NCBI GenBank assembly: GCA_006176705.1
Contig: QRFJ01005056.1
Coordinates: 165,827 to 229,826, forward strand
From: Cocos nucifera
Lineage: Eukaryota > Streptophyta > Magnoliopsida > Arecales > Arecaceae
Direction: 5' to 3'
Length of the DNA stretch: 64,000 bases
In this document: positions 46,493 through 57,352 of the stretch, piece after piece
Numbering within the stretch: position 1 is the stretch's first letter
Layout of the letters: each line of letters opens with the position of its first letter
The notes under the pieces: model-generated
Database searches by the model: none
Seen by the model: only the letters and a program-made list of their open reading frames with translations
What the model was told of the DNA's origin: nothing
Position numbers and translations under genes: made by a program

Positions 46493-48988
46493 TATAGGAA
46501 CTAGATCTAGAATTTTAGGGCTAGATCTTGAAACTTTTTCAAGATCTAGCGGCAAAAGACTAGAATAAATCAAAATTTATTTTTAAAATCCAAGAATATC
46601 TTAGATCTAATATCCTATGACATGATTATGGCATGAGATTAAATCAAAAATCAAAAATATATGATAGAGTAAAAGGTGTTGATCACATCAACATAGATCT
46701 ATATTAGATCTATTACATATATGTAAAATAGGATCAGATCCATATTACCTATGTAATTTAGATGTTCTAACTTGATGATCCAAGCTGAAGGATGAAGCTC
46801 TGAGTTGCACACATGTCCAGCCTCAAAGTGATGTCCACACAAGCCCACGAACCCCGATCAGAAGTTCGATGCAGGAAATCAGCATAGTATGCTAGTATTA
46901 TGCTGATCCTTCTTTGACAATCGATCCGATCCTTTCTTCTTCTAGATTGAGACTCTCCAAAAATTAAAAGAAAGAAGAGAGAATTCAGATCTATGACACT
47001 CTCAAAAATCTCAAAAGTAGAGGAAAAAGGATGAATGAAAGAAACCCTAGAAGAAGATCCTTTTTTTTCTTTTTTCTTCTCTTATCTACACACCTGAATT
47101 GGTGTCTATGAAAAAACCTAGCACCCAAGAATCTTTTCCCTATGATTTTCACACACCTAAAACCTCTCTCTCTATGATCTACAATCTATCCAAAAATTAG
47201 ATCAAAATGAGCCATATATATAGAGATATGGAAGAGTCTTGTCTAGGTTAAATTCCAAGATAAGGCAAGACCATATTTGGCAAGTTGTTGGGGCACCCAA
47301 CACTTGGGCGCTCCCTCCTCATCCCATGCCATGGACCACCTGGTAAGTGCACAAAAACATTCTTTTTCTACAATAGAAAATTAGGAAAAAATCAAGTGGG
47401 GGGTGGTACAAAGGAAGGAATTTTAGTTTGTTGGGATTCTATCATATAGAGTCCAAACAAACCACAACAACTTACCTTCTATAGACTTGGTCCATAACTT
47501 ATTCCAAATAAGAAAGAGAGAAGAAGAGTGGGCATGCATGAACCATCAGGGAGAGAGGATTCTATGGCAAAATAGAGAGAGTGTGGGATGTGGGGGGCAT
47601 GGGGCAAATGTGGTGCAAGGATGGAATCCTACTCCAACTAGGATTCTATATATGACTTGGTCAAAAATTGATTTCTCAAACCAAATTAAACTAGAAGTAA
47701 ACTAACCCAATTAAATCATGTTCTAACCCAACTAAAAATCTAATTAAATTAGATTAAATTATATTTAAATTTAAATTAATTTTTTAATCAAATTAGAAAT
47801 TGGGTTGACCCAAGTCCTAGTTGAACTAGGACTAGTTCTTTCTTGCACTTGGCTTATCCAATAAACCAATTGAACTTGATCCAATCAAACCCAAACTAAA
47901 TCTAATTAAATCATATTTAATTAGACTTAATCTCAGTCCTTTGGCTTAATCAAAATAAATTAATTAGTAATTAAATTGCTAATTAATCCTCCTATAATAT
48001 TTGCACTAGGTTAAACATCAATTGTATTGATCGTTTAATCTTAGAACGATTATCAATCATTGATCAACCATCTGATTAGATCGTGAACTCTAATATGTGT
48101 GACCCCATAGATTCAAACCTAAGCTGATAGTACTAGATTAAATTTTTATACCAATCGAAGTGACCATCTAGTAATGGTATCCGACGATCGGATAGGTCGA
48201 ATGTGTAGAATAACATTCTTAGAACCAATGTGGATATAGTGTCTATATAATTTATCCCCTTAACTAAAATGCTCGTAAGACACCTCAGAGTTAAACTATC
48301 AACTCTGATCAAGCTATCCATATTGTATTTTAAAATATCAAATCCATCTCATAGATTATCCTAGCCAAGATTTTGCTATATTGAAATATAGTGAAACATT
48401 CTTCTCCAATTCTTGGAGTGGTTAATCCTATCATGATCACACACTGACTTCGCAAGTACTTGACTATGCCCAGAAACCTTCTGTTACTGAATTATAAATT
48501 TAGTTAGTCCGATACCAAAGCATAGTGAGTTGCTTGTAAGTCACTGAGGTGATCTCAGGTCTAAGAAACACTTATACCTATATCCCATCAGAGACATTCT
48601 CGATAATAGAATGCTCTATAGTTGGTTATGTTTCATGATCATGTATTCCTACATCTCACTTATATACCATACCAGTGTCTCCATACTTCTTGATTAAGAG
48701 GACAATCAACCTATATGGCATATAGCGATCTATACTTGGTAGACGCTATCATCCTTATTAACAGTCTATCATTTGGTTGTGTATAGTTTTAAAGACTAAT
48801 CGATAAATCCTCTTTTTATCAAATCTAAATAGTCCTAAGGACTTCATCATAATAATGGAGTTCATTAGAATATGAAAACTTATAATAAAAAATATCAAAA
48901 ATTTATTTTATTAATTAATAAATTAATTATAATTATAATATAGCTTAACCATCAGTTGATGATTGACTTTGGAACACATTTTTCAACA
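46493..48988 (-). repeat. 5' LTR of the copia element
   Basis: It starts TATAGGAACT on the plus strand (a decayed TGTAGGAACC) and ends TTCAACA. It is uninterrupted, 2.5 kb, and aligns with 31512-33055 plus 40269-41185. Small frames inside it (for example 47487-47705) have no recognisable product. Confidence 0.88.
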
Positions 48989-49420
48989 TGTAATGCATTC
49001 AATATGTGTAGCAATAGAGCAAATGATCAAATAAACTATGTAATAAATAATCTAATGATAAGCAAGAATTAAAAGTAAGTCAATCAAGAAAAATGAAGAG
49101 TACAATCACAAACTCATAAAGTTTATAGTGGTTCGATGCATCCCATACCTACATACACTCTCCATGCTTTTCTTGGAATTTCCACTATAATTATTCCTTG
49201 ATTATCGTGTATTTATTTTTTTGAGCTCACAAACAAATCTAATTGATTTTAAACTGGAACATCAACTAAAACCTTACACCATTAGTTTTTCAAGCTCACT
49301 AGCAATCCAGTTAGTTTTTAAGCCAACCAGCCAAAACCTAATAAGTCCAATTCTGGGCTTTGACGGATTTAATCCCTAAGTTTATTTTCTTCAAAGAAAC
49401 TTGTAAAGAAAATATTAGGG
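48989..49420 (-). repeat. SIRE-type LTR fragment, reverse strand, continued
   Basis: Read on the minus strand it shows ACAAGTTTCTT, a lost-repeat region with GCTAGTGAGCTTGAAAAACTA, and CCACTATAA, all in the order seen in the SIRE LTRs at 20660-21010 and 29580-29940. It fades out at about 49420, so most of the U3 is missing. Confidence 0.7.
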
Positions 49421-49620
49421 ATAAAATAATCCCAGCTAAAGTCCTTGGCGGCCGACCTTCATTCTGTAGAAACCTATTGATCTTCTCAATAACAACCCCT
49501 GATTACTGAACTTGTCCAAGGCCTACTAAAGTCCAACAGGACAAACTTGGGCAATAAAAAGAAGTGTTATTTCATTAACTTTACTTTTTGACTCAGGATG
49601 AATAATAGGATTTTTAGCAT
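49421..49620. other. Unassigned sequence
   Basis: No frame, repeat or LTR boundary that I can support. It lies between the SIRE-type LTR fragment and the second Tat-like LTR. Confidence 0.3.
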
Positions 49621-50409
49621 TGAAGCCCCAACCCGTCTAGCCCTAATAAATAACAGATTATGAGGATAGACAAACTTCTCCTAATCAAACTATTTTCAGT
49701 CGGATTCCTTCCAAACGAACTCCTTCCAATCGCACTTCTTCTAGATGAAATCCTTCTAGCTATGCTTCCTCTAGTCGTGCTTCTACCATCCAAACTCCTT
49801 TCAGTCATGCTTCCTCTGATCGCGCTTCTTCCAGTCGAATTTCTTCAAAGAAAACTATCCTTGATTAGCCAGTTGAACTTCTCCAGGTTGTCGAGGGAAG
49901 CACCAACAGACTATAATCAACCCCATCAGGTGTAGCTCATCCTCTGCCACTTAACAGTCGATCTCTAAGTTTGGCCAGTCTCAAGCTCTTCATGTCGACA
50001 CACACAAGTTTGCATACGAGTGCAAAGATTCTGCCTGAACTCTTGCTATCGATCTCCCATGAGCTTACAGGTCATGATAAATGATAACGCACTCTCCATA
50101 ACAAATTTCATGTGGCTCGAATGGCTCACTAGTAGGCAGTTACAACTGTCACTATCAATTTGTTACACGTCCATCTATATAAAGGACCCTCGAGATATAC
50201 TTTCGCCTCTAAGCAAAAACTCTCTACCCTTACACTACTCTTTTTCTTCTTGAACATTCCATTATTATTGAGGTGGAGAACTAACTTGATCGTTGGAGGG
50301 TCCTGCTAGAGCCAATTTTAGATAGAACTTTATCTTGCAAGTCTCGTCGATGATCCTAACCTCTCCAACTCCAGTGATCTTCAACATCTACATCATTTTT
50401 CGTACCAAT
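49620..50409 (+). repeat. 5' LTR of a second Tat-like element (left edge uncertain)
   Basis: The right half aligns with 780-1140: CACTCTCCATAACAAA, a TATATAAAGG TATA box at 50176, TTGATCGTTGGAGG and the end GTACCAATA before the PBS. The left half has a decayed version of the 20-bp U3 minisatellite (49690-49860). The start is not clear; the true TG end may be near 49620. Confidence 0.7.
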
Positions 50410-50430
50410 AGGATTAATGCTAGAGGAAGG
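50410..50430 (+). other. Primer-binding site of the second Tat-like element
   Basis: GGATTAATGCTAGAGGAAGG, matching 1141-1160 with changes; the TGGC core is mutated to TAATG. Confidence 0.5.
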
Positions 50431-50538
50431 ACTTTTGAGCTCTTGTTCTAAAAGAAGTGCTCAGTCAAAGTTCATCTTCTTTCTTTCATCTTCAATTCTT
50501 TAGCTCTTTTTACTCTAATCTCTCCTCATTCTTGTAAG

Positions 50539-51990
50539 ATGCCACCAAAGAAAGCTACAACCTAGCGATCTATTGCATCCACCGCCAAATCAAACCTAAA
50601 TTAGCCTGCTCTGACTCCATCTCCGGCACCTCAACCCCCTCCATCGATAGTCATGATGGATTTTGAGCAGTTCAACCTATTGGTATAGTAGGTTGAGGCC
50701 TCACTGAGATAGTGCAGGCCATGCAGCAGCCTTCGATACCAACTCAGTCTGAAAGTCCCCCATCGAAAAGAAGGCCCACCTAGGCAAGCAAGCCAGTAAT
50801 CATTGGGAAGGAAAAACAGAGAGCAGAGAGCCCCTGTTCTGATCATGATTCTTCTCCTAGAGAGACTCTCCCCATCTACAGTCGATGGCCATCTAAGATC
50901 CATGATTGAGATGATGCTCTTGATCAGAGGCTCCAGAAAATGAATCGATAGATTGAGGAACTCCGCCATGCCACCCCAATCCACAACGAAAACATTTGCA
51001 TTGATTCTCCATTCTCTACCTGAATCATGCAGGAGCCTATCTCGTCGAACTTTAAGCTTCCTCAATTTGAAAGTTATGATGGAATCTCCAACCTAGCTGA
51101 CCACCTCGAAGCTTTTAGAACTATGATGCTACTCCATGGTGCTCCTAACATCATTCTCTACTAAGCTTTTTCACACTAAAGGAAGTAGCAAGAAACTAGT
51201 ACTTGAGCCTTAAATTAGATACCATCTTTTCTTTCGATCAGTTGAGCCATAAATTTGTGGCTCATTTTATCAACAACCATCGTCAAAGATGAAGTCCTGA
51301 CTCTCTTGTCAACATCAAGCAGAAGAAAGAGGAGTCCATTTGAGCCTATATCAACCACTTCAATGTTGCTGCTTTAGAGGTCCACAATCTAGACCAATCT
51401 ATTGCAATGGCCATACTGAAGGGCGACCTTTAGAAGAATGATCTCCTCTTCTTCTTAGAGAAAAAATATCCATGAGACTTTGCCAACATACTGGCCCAGG
51501 CTAAAGGCTATGCCCGAGAAGAGGAAGCCTTCAAACAAAATGATGAAGAGGCTATAAGAGAGCGGCAGGTAGGTGAATCAAGCAAGCCCACAGTTGCTGA
51601 GAAGCCAAGTGAAGCTCGGCCTCACTTCAGAATTCCTCCTGAGCATCGATGAGCTCGGAATCCATCCCAAGCTCGTCAACAACAGAGCCTAGATTGAAGG
51701 GTATGACGAGGCTCCCCATCTAGAAGGTTTCGTAACTACGCTCTTCTGAATGCTCCTAAGATCCAAGTGCTGATGGAGATAAAGGAGGAGTTGCCAAGGA
51801 CTAAAAGAATGAGGACTCACCCGACCTGGTGTAACCCCAATAAATATTGCCTCTACCATCATGATCATAGTTATGATATTGTACAATGCATCCATCTCTA
51901 AGACAAGATTAAGGAGCTTATCAGACAAAGTAAGTTGGACCGATTCTTTAGACGCTGGCTAGAAAGAAGGGAAGATCGACCAAGGGCCCT
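50539..51990 (+). pseudogene. gag: Second Tat-like gag
   Basis: It opens at an ATG coding MPPKKATT, then an early stop. It aligns with the first gag along its length, including a DGISNLADHLEAF region (about 51080), the gag core around 51230-51560 and the zinc-like end around 51830-51900 (KYCLYHHDH-like, NPNKYC). Frames change repeatedly, and no open stretch exceeds 80 codons in the correct strand. It is more decayed in frame than the first copy, but its start codon region is better kept. Confidence 0.75.
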
Positions 51991-52079
51991 GTCCCAGCCT
52001 GAACCATCTCAAAGAGGCAAGCTGTAGGGAGATCAGCCTCCACTCAGAATAATCAACACCATTACTAGGGGACATCAAT

Positions 52080-52588
52080 GGGGGGAGGCAAGTGGATCGA
52101 TAGAGCCGGTGAAAAAGCAATGGACTAAAGAACCCATCGCTTTTACTGAAGAAGATGCTCAAGGGGTTTAATCCCCGCACAACGACATGGTTATAGAAGC
52201 TCTGCTGATGTTTTATTTTACGATGCATTCTCTAAAATATCCATACTTGATAATAGAATGGGGCCAATAAGTTTTTCACTAGTGGGATTCACTGGTGATG
52301 TAGTGCCGGTACCTAAGGCAGTCAAAGGCCTAGGTGGAATTTTTGGTGGTGAAGGCTCCCTCAGCTTACAACATCATTCTTGGTCAACCTAGCTTGAATG
52401 CACTTTGGGTAGTGGTTTTGACCTATTACCTGAAAGTGAAGTTTCCAATTAGTTATGGGGTTGGAAAAGTCAAAGGAGATCAAGCATTTATGCGGCATAG
52501 TTACATTATTGCTTTGCAAGGGAGAAAGCAGATGGAATCTTATCTGATAGATAGGCTTGATGCTTGTGATGATCTAATAGAAGAATAA
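52080..52588 (+). pseudogene. Second Tat-like protease, active site deleted
   Basis: A KEPIAFTEEDAQG block (about 52125) matches the first copy. At about 52197 MVIEA runs straight into SADVLFYDAFSKIS, so about 50 bases present in the first copy, including the Asp of the active site, are missing. The following frame 52334-52588 (84 codons) is well kept: VKAPSAYNIILGQPSLNALW and SYGVGKVKGDQ. The remnant of RT (DVFSWVP, about 52715) follows and is cut at about 52738. Confidence 0.75.
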
Positions 52589-52738
52589 GGAGAACCAATC
52601 ATAGATCTTGTTATAAATCCTTTAAATGATAGGCATGAAGATCATACTGTTAAGATCAGCTCCAACCTAAGTGAGGAGGTTAGAAAGCAGCTCGTTGCCT
52701 TCTTACGGAAGAATGTTGATGTTTTTTCCTGGGTACCT

Positions 52739-53585
52739 ATTGTAACATCACCATGGCATCACCTAGCCCTGATACCACATGTTGTGGAAACCCCTGATCT
52801 TTAGCATGGACCTGAGGAGAACTTTGACATTCTCTAAGGTAAGAGACTATCAATCCACTTAATCTGGATCTATAATGGGGCACCTCCCTCCTTGGGCTTG
52901 AGGGAGGCGCCCCCCTTGGGGCGGCAACTCTAGAAAGAAAAGAGAAGAGAGATTGAGAGAGAAAAGATCTATATTTCAATTCACATTATAAAATTCTAAT
53001 ACAATCTATGTATTTATACATAGCTATTAGACCCGACCAAAAATTTTTTTGGTTAACCCAATACATGAAAGCACTCACCAAGCCCATGTACACCCAAATC
53101 TCCCATGCTCTCATCCCCTAGATCTAAATCCAATCTATACATGTGTTAGCCATCCTTAAGATCTTATTAGATTAGGCCTTAAGACTCCAAATAGAAAACT
53201 CCATCCAATTATGTTCATCACCATCGAGCCGACTCTATCAGGAGCCAAGCTGGCTTGGCTGCATCTCACCCAAATCCTGTCTTCTTTCTACCCGAGACAA
53301 CCAGCTCGACTACACCCCGAGTTGGCTCAGTCTTAGCCTGAGCTGGCTCGACTGCTTATCCGAGCTAGCCCGCTTGCATGTCAGCCCCTTGTCTTGGTTG
53401 ATTTTTCTTCTGACTTTGGTTCTTTGCTCCACCTTATATTTCAGATCTTCGGAGCACCTACCAAGCCTTTCAAGATCCTCACAACTGATCCTCGAGTCCA
53501 AGCAGGGCTACACGCCACCTTCTTGTTATGATAACTCCTATTCTAGCCTTAGGATCACATCCATCCTAGTCTTCTAGAGTCAACA
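52739..53585 (-). mobile_element. Copia LTR with primer-binding site, reverse strand, truncated
   Basis: An LTR-like block runs TGTTGTGG (52780) to GTCAACA (53585), 806 bases. Next to it a minus-strand PBS, TGGTATCAGGGC (52766-52777), and about 30 bases of leader are left. The rest of the element is gone, and the junction at 52738 goes straight into the Tat-like RT. The sequence GAGGGAGGCGCCCCCCTTGG at about 52901 is a GC-rich spot. The family differs from the other copia elements in the window. Confidence 0.65.
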
Positions 53586-53591
53586 TCCTAG

Positions 53592-55554
53592 TGAAGGAAT
53601 CAGATCTAGGATTTCATAGGTAGATCTTGAAACTTTTTCAAGATCTTACAGTGAAATACTTAAATAAATCTAAAATTTATTTAAATAACTATGTAAACAC
53701 CTAGATCTCAGATCAATTACATGATTAAGATATGATATTAAATCAAAAATTAAAATCAAATAAGAAAAAAATTGATCAAATTAACCTAGATCTATACTAC
53801 ATTAAATACATGTATGAAGTTTATAGATCAGATCTATTACCTGAGCAAGTTTAGACATTCTAACTTATTGATCCAAACTTGAGAATGAAGTCATGAGCTA
53901 CACACATATCCGGCCTCTAGGAGTCATCCACACGAGCCTACGATCTCTGATCTGAAGTTCGATGTAGGAAATCAACACAACATGCTAGTACTATGATGAT
54001 CCTTCTTCAATGATCGATCCGATGCTCCCTTCTTCAAAATTTAGACTCTCCAAAATATGAGAAGAAAGATGAGAGTTTGCTGATCTAAGAATCTCTCAAA
54101 AAAAACTCAAGAAAAAGTAGGAGAGATTGAAAATAAAATAGCCCTAGAAGAAGATCCTCTTCTTCTTCTCTTTTCTCTCACCTAGACACCTAGTTTGGTG
54201 CCTATGGAACCCCCATGCCCAAGGACCATCTTCCTTTGATTTTTGTACACCCCAAACCTCTCCCAAAGCTCTATATTTCAAGAAAAAATTAGAACAAATT
54301 TATCTAATAAATAGAGAAAAAGAAGAGTCCAAGTTAGGTCAAATTTTTAGATTAGGAATATCCAAACATGGAAAGTTATTGGGGCACCCAACTCTTGGAC
54401 GCCTTCTTCATAATTTTTGGCATGGACCAGCAAGGGAGGGTACACAAAAAAGGAGATTATTTTCATAGAATAAGAGAAAAATTAATTAAAAAAGGGGGCG
54501 GCACTCAAGGGAAGATGTTTTGGTGAATAAAGATTTTATCTCATAGAATCCTAAGCAAAACCAATTCCTTCTTTGACTTGGTCTTCCACCTAACTTCCAA
54601 ATATGACTTGGAGGGAGAGAGAGGGCATGAAAATCAGAAAGAAAGAGATTTTTCATGAAAAATATCTAAAAGATAGGTATGGGGGGCATTGGGACCAAAG
54701 TGGCGCAAGGAGATAGGGAGTCCTAGTCACACTAGGACTCTTATTTTGACTTGGTCAAACAAGATCTTTTAATCAAATAAAATCAAGATTAAACCAATCT
54801 AATTAAATAAACCATTTAAGAATTTAATTAAATTATATTTAATTTTAATTTATTTTTTAATTAAATTAAAAAATTGAGTTAATCTAAGTCCTAATTAGAT
54901 TAGAACTAGTTCTTCCTTACACTTGGCTTATCTAATAAACCAATTGAACTTGATCTAATCAAGTCCAAACCAAATATAATTAAATTATATTTAATTAAAC
55001 TTAATCTCAGTCTATTGGTTTAATCAAATTAAGCCAATTAGCAATCCAATTGCTAATCGATCCTCCTGCAATACTTGCACTAGGTTAAACACCAATCGTA
55101 TTGATTGTTTAATTCTAAAATGATTCTTAATCGTTGATCAACCATCCAATCAGATCGTAAGCTCTAATGTATGTGACCTCATAGGTCTGAACCTAAGTTG
55201 GTAGCATAAAAATAAATTTTTGTACCAATCGAAGTGACCATGTAGCATTGATACCCAACAGCCGGATAGGTCGAAGGTGTAGAATACCATTCTTAGAACC
55301 CATGAGGATATAGTTTCTATATAATTTATCCCCTTGACCATAATGGTCGTAGGACACATCAAAGTTTAACTATCAACTTTGATCAGATTGTCCATATTGT
55401 ATTTCAAAATACCAAATCCATCTGATGGATTATCCTAGCCAAGATGTTGCTATATTGAAATACAATGATATATTCTTCTCTAACTCTTGGAGTGGTCAAT
55501 TCCAGCTTGATCACACTCTAACTTTGCAAGTACTTGACTATGCCCAGAAGCCTT
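53592..55554 (-). repeat. Third LTR of the 31512-48988 copia family, truncated
   Basis: It starts TGAAGGAATCAGATCTAGG and aligns with 46493 onward, including the TCTTGAAACTTTTTCAAGA hairpin (about 53627) and the CTTGGCTTA-CTAATAAACC region near 54925. It stops at 55554, about 500 bases before the expected end, where the next LTR begins. No internal region is attached. Confidence 0.8.
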
Positions 55555-57110
55555 TATTAGATATATGTGCCCTAGAAGCCAGAATTGGCTGACACTTGTA
55601 ATACACTTCTAAGGGAAAAATTGTAATTTTGACTAATATCAATAAAATGGGTTATTTTCTATCACATATGTGTATTTAGTGTCTGTGATACATCCTTTGA
55701 GTTAATGGTAATGATAATTCATATTTTCAAGAGTTGAAAATTTAAGACATGAATAATCATTATTAACTCATAAAATGCTCCCGACCATAGGACCATCATG
55801 AGGATGGTGATTGATCCGGAAGGTTGGTGTACAATCGCTTCTCTTTAGTAGATGAGTCTTGAGTCTACGGTGTGGAGACACCGGAGTGAGAGTATAGGTA
55901 CTCGTTAGAGAACGAGGGCACTGAGCGTGACCACCTCGAGTAGTCATTAGGGAGTCTACCTTCTCGTCAATGACTGACTCGATGCTGCAGTAGTGTGTCT
56001 GGTTCTTTGACCTGAGGTGCATCGGCAGTTCACCTTGAGGGTGTTATAGTTTGACTACACCATTACTCGGTCTCCTAGCCATATGGAACCCTGAGGTGTA
56101 TGTTGGCTATAGCATGTTCATTGTAGGAACTGGATTGGCATCAAGATGGAATCTATCTACCTCGGTGGTAGAGGAGCAGCCCTATGATGATCATGAGAAT
56201 CAAGTCCAGAAGTCCATGGCCATGGTAGAGTGAAATAATAGAAAGAGTTTCTATTTAGATTTTCACATTGGACTCGAATCGAATGATTACATCATATGAC
56301 AGACACTAGGGTTTGACGAGTTCACCTTAACCCTAATCTGATCGGGGCTCAAGATAGAAGAACTTAATCACACAGGTAGCTGCACCAAGAGGTTCGCATT
56401 CAGCTCTGATGGGTTGCCACCATATACTGCTAGGTGTCACTGGTGGATTTTGGGAGCAATTAGAATGATTTAGATGATCGATCATTCTAGCTGTTCGAAT
56501 CAGAAGAGTTCTGATCCATCGAAAGGAGTTTCGATGATGTCGATGATAGAGATCATGACATATCCCATTACCATACAGAACTGAACCTAACTGGGTCACA
56601 CAAACAAGGGTTTGAATCTGGTGATCATCAATTGAACTGATCTAGTTCAATTGATCTGAATGAGATTCAATTAGGTTCAAGGAAATCGTGCTAGCACTCG
56701 ATTGAACCTAACGTTCTTCTTTTGCTATCATAAATTAGTTGTCCTGACTGAGCCAAAGGAGTTTATGCTCAATCAGAGGCCTTCATATGGTCTGACTGGA
56801 GGTTGTCTAAGTCAAAAAAGGTTGTCTTATTTTATAAGACATTACCTGCCATTTTTGGTCACCTGCCATTTCTTGTTCTTTGACTTTGGTCAAAAGTCTA
56901 CTTTTGACTGGTCAAATGTTGACCATTGACACTTTGACTTTTGACCACATGTCACGCACCTATTGGAGAGCTGGTGGGGACCTGTCCCACTATCAGAACT
57001 TGGCAAGGAGGAGGGCGCACGCCTATAGGAGGGCGCACGCCTAGGGTGGCGTGCGCCCAAGTTGGAGGCGCCCTGGAGTCCTTGTTGGATAAGGACTCCA
57101 CCTCCTTTAT
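55555..57110 (+). repeat. Forward-oriented U3 arm of a copia LTR
   Basis: It begins TATTAGATATATGTGCC, a decayed form of the LTR start TGTTAGATATATG. It is the reverse complement of 59441 down to about 57885, with scattered differences (roughly 5-8 percent by eye). Homology ends at about 57110, after GAGTCCTTGTTGGATAAGGACTC, itself a short hairpin. A GGGCGCACGCCTA unit is duplicated near 57011-57042 in this arm only. Frames in this arm have mirror copies in the other LTRs and are not genes. Confidence 0.8.
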
Positions 57111-57352
57111 TTCGTAAAGGTCCAAGATTTAGATCTGATCATCATAAATTACTTTTGAAGGGAAATCCTGATTTCCCGGTCCAGGTTCGTTCAGATCTGA
57201 TCAGATCAAGAGATATATTTCAAAAATTTTTCTCTTGATCCCAATCAGATCTTGATATGTTTCAGATCTGATTCTTATTATTTTAATAAAATAAAATTAA
57301 AAGATAAATTAAATCAAATTTAATTTACCTGATCTGGGTAATCCTATTACCC
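57111..57352 (-). other. Junction and probable leader of the copia family
   Basis: From 57166 the sequence is repeated at 60918-61103. On the minus strand it follows the LTR end and would be the 5' leader. It carries inverted pairs GATCTGATCAGATC (about 57195) and GGGAAATCCTGATTTCCC (57160-57177). I could not find a clear primer-binding site; GGTAATAGGATTACC stands in its place. Confidence 0.45.

Larger units (their letters stand above)
31512..48988 (-). mobile_element. Ty1-copia element, reverse strand, with a nested Athila-like insertion
   Basis: The ends are TGTAAGAACC (31512) and TTCAACA (48988), with a perfect TGTAA duplication at 31507-31511 and 48989-48993. The two LTRs are about 2.5 kb, unusually long for copia. 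On the minus strand the order is LTR, PBS, a long leader, gag/protease/integrase/RT/RNase H remnants, polypurine tract, LTR. The downstream LTR (left on the plus strand) is split by the Athila-like element at 33056-40263. All coding parts are broken. A third LTR of this family lies at 53592-55554. Confidence 0.88.
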
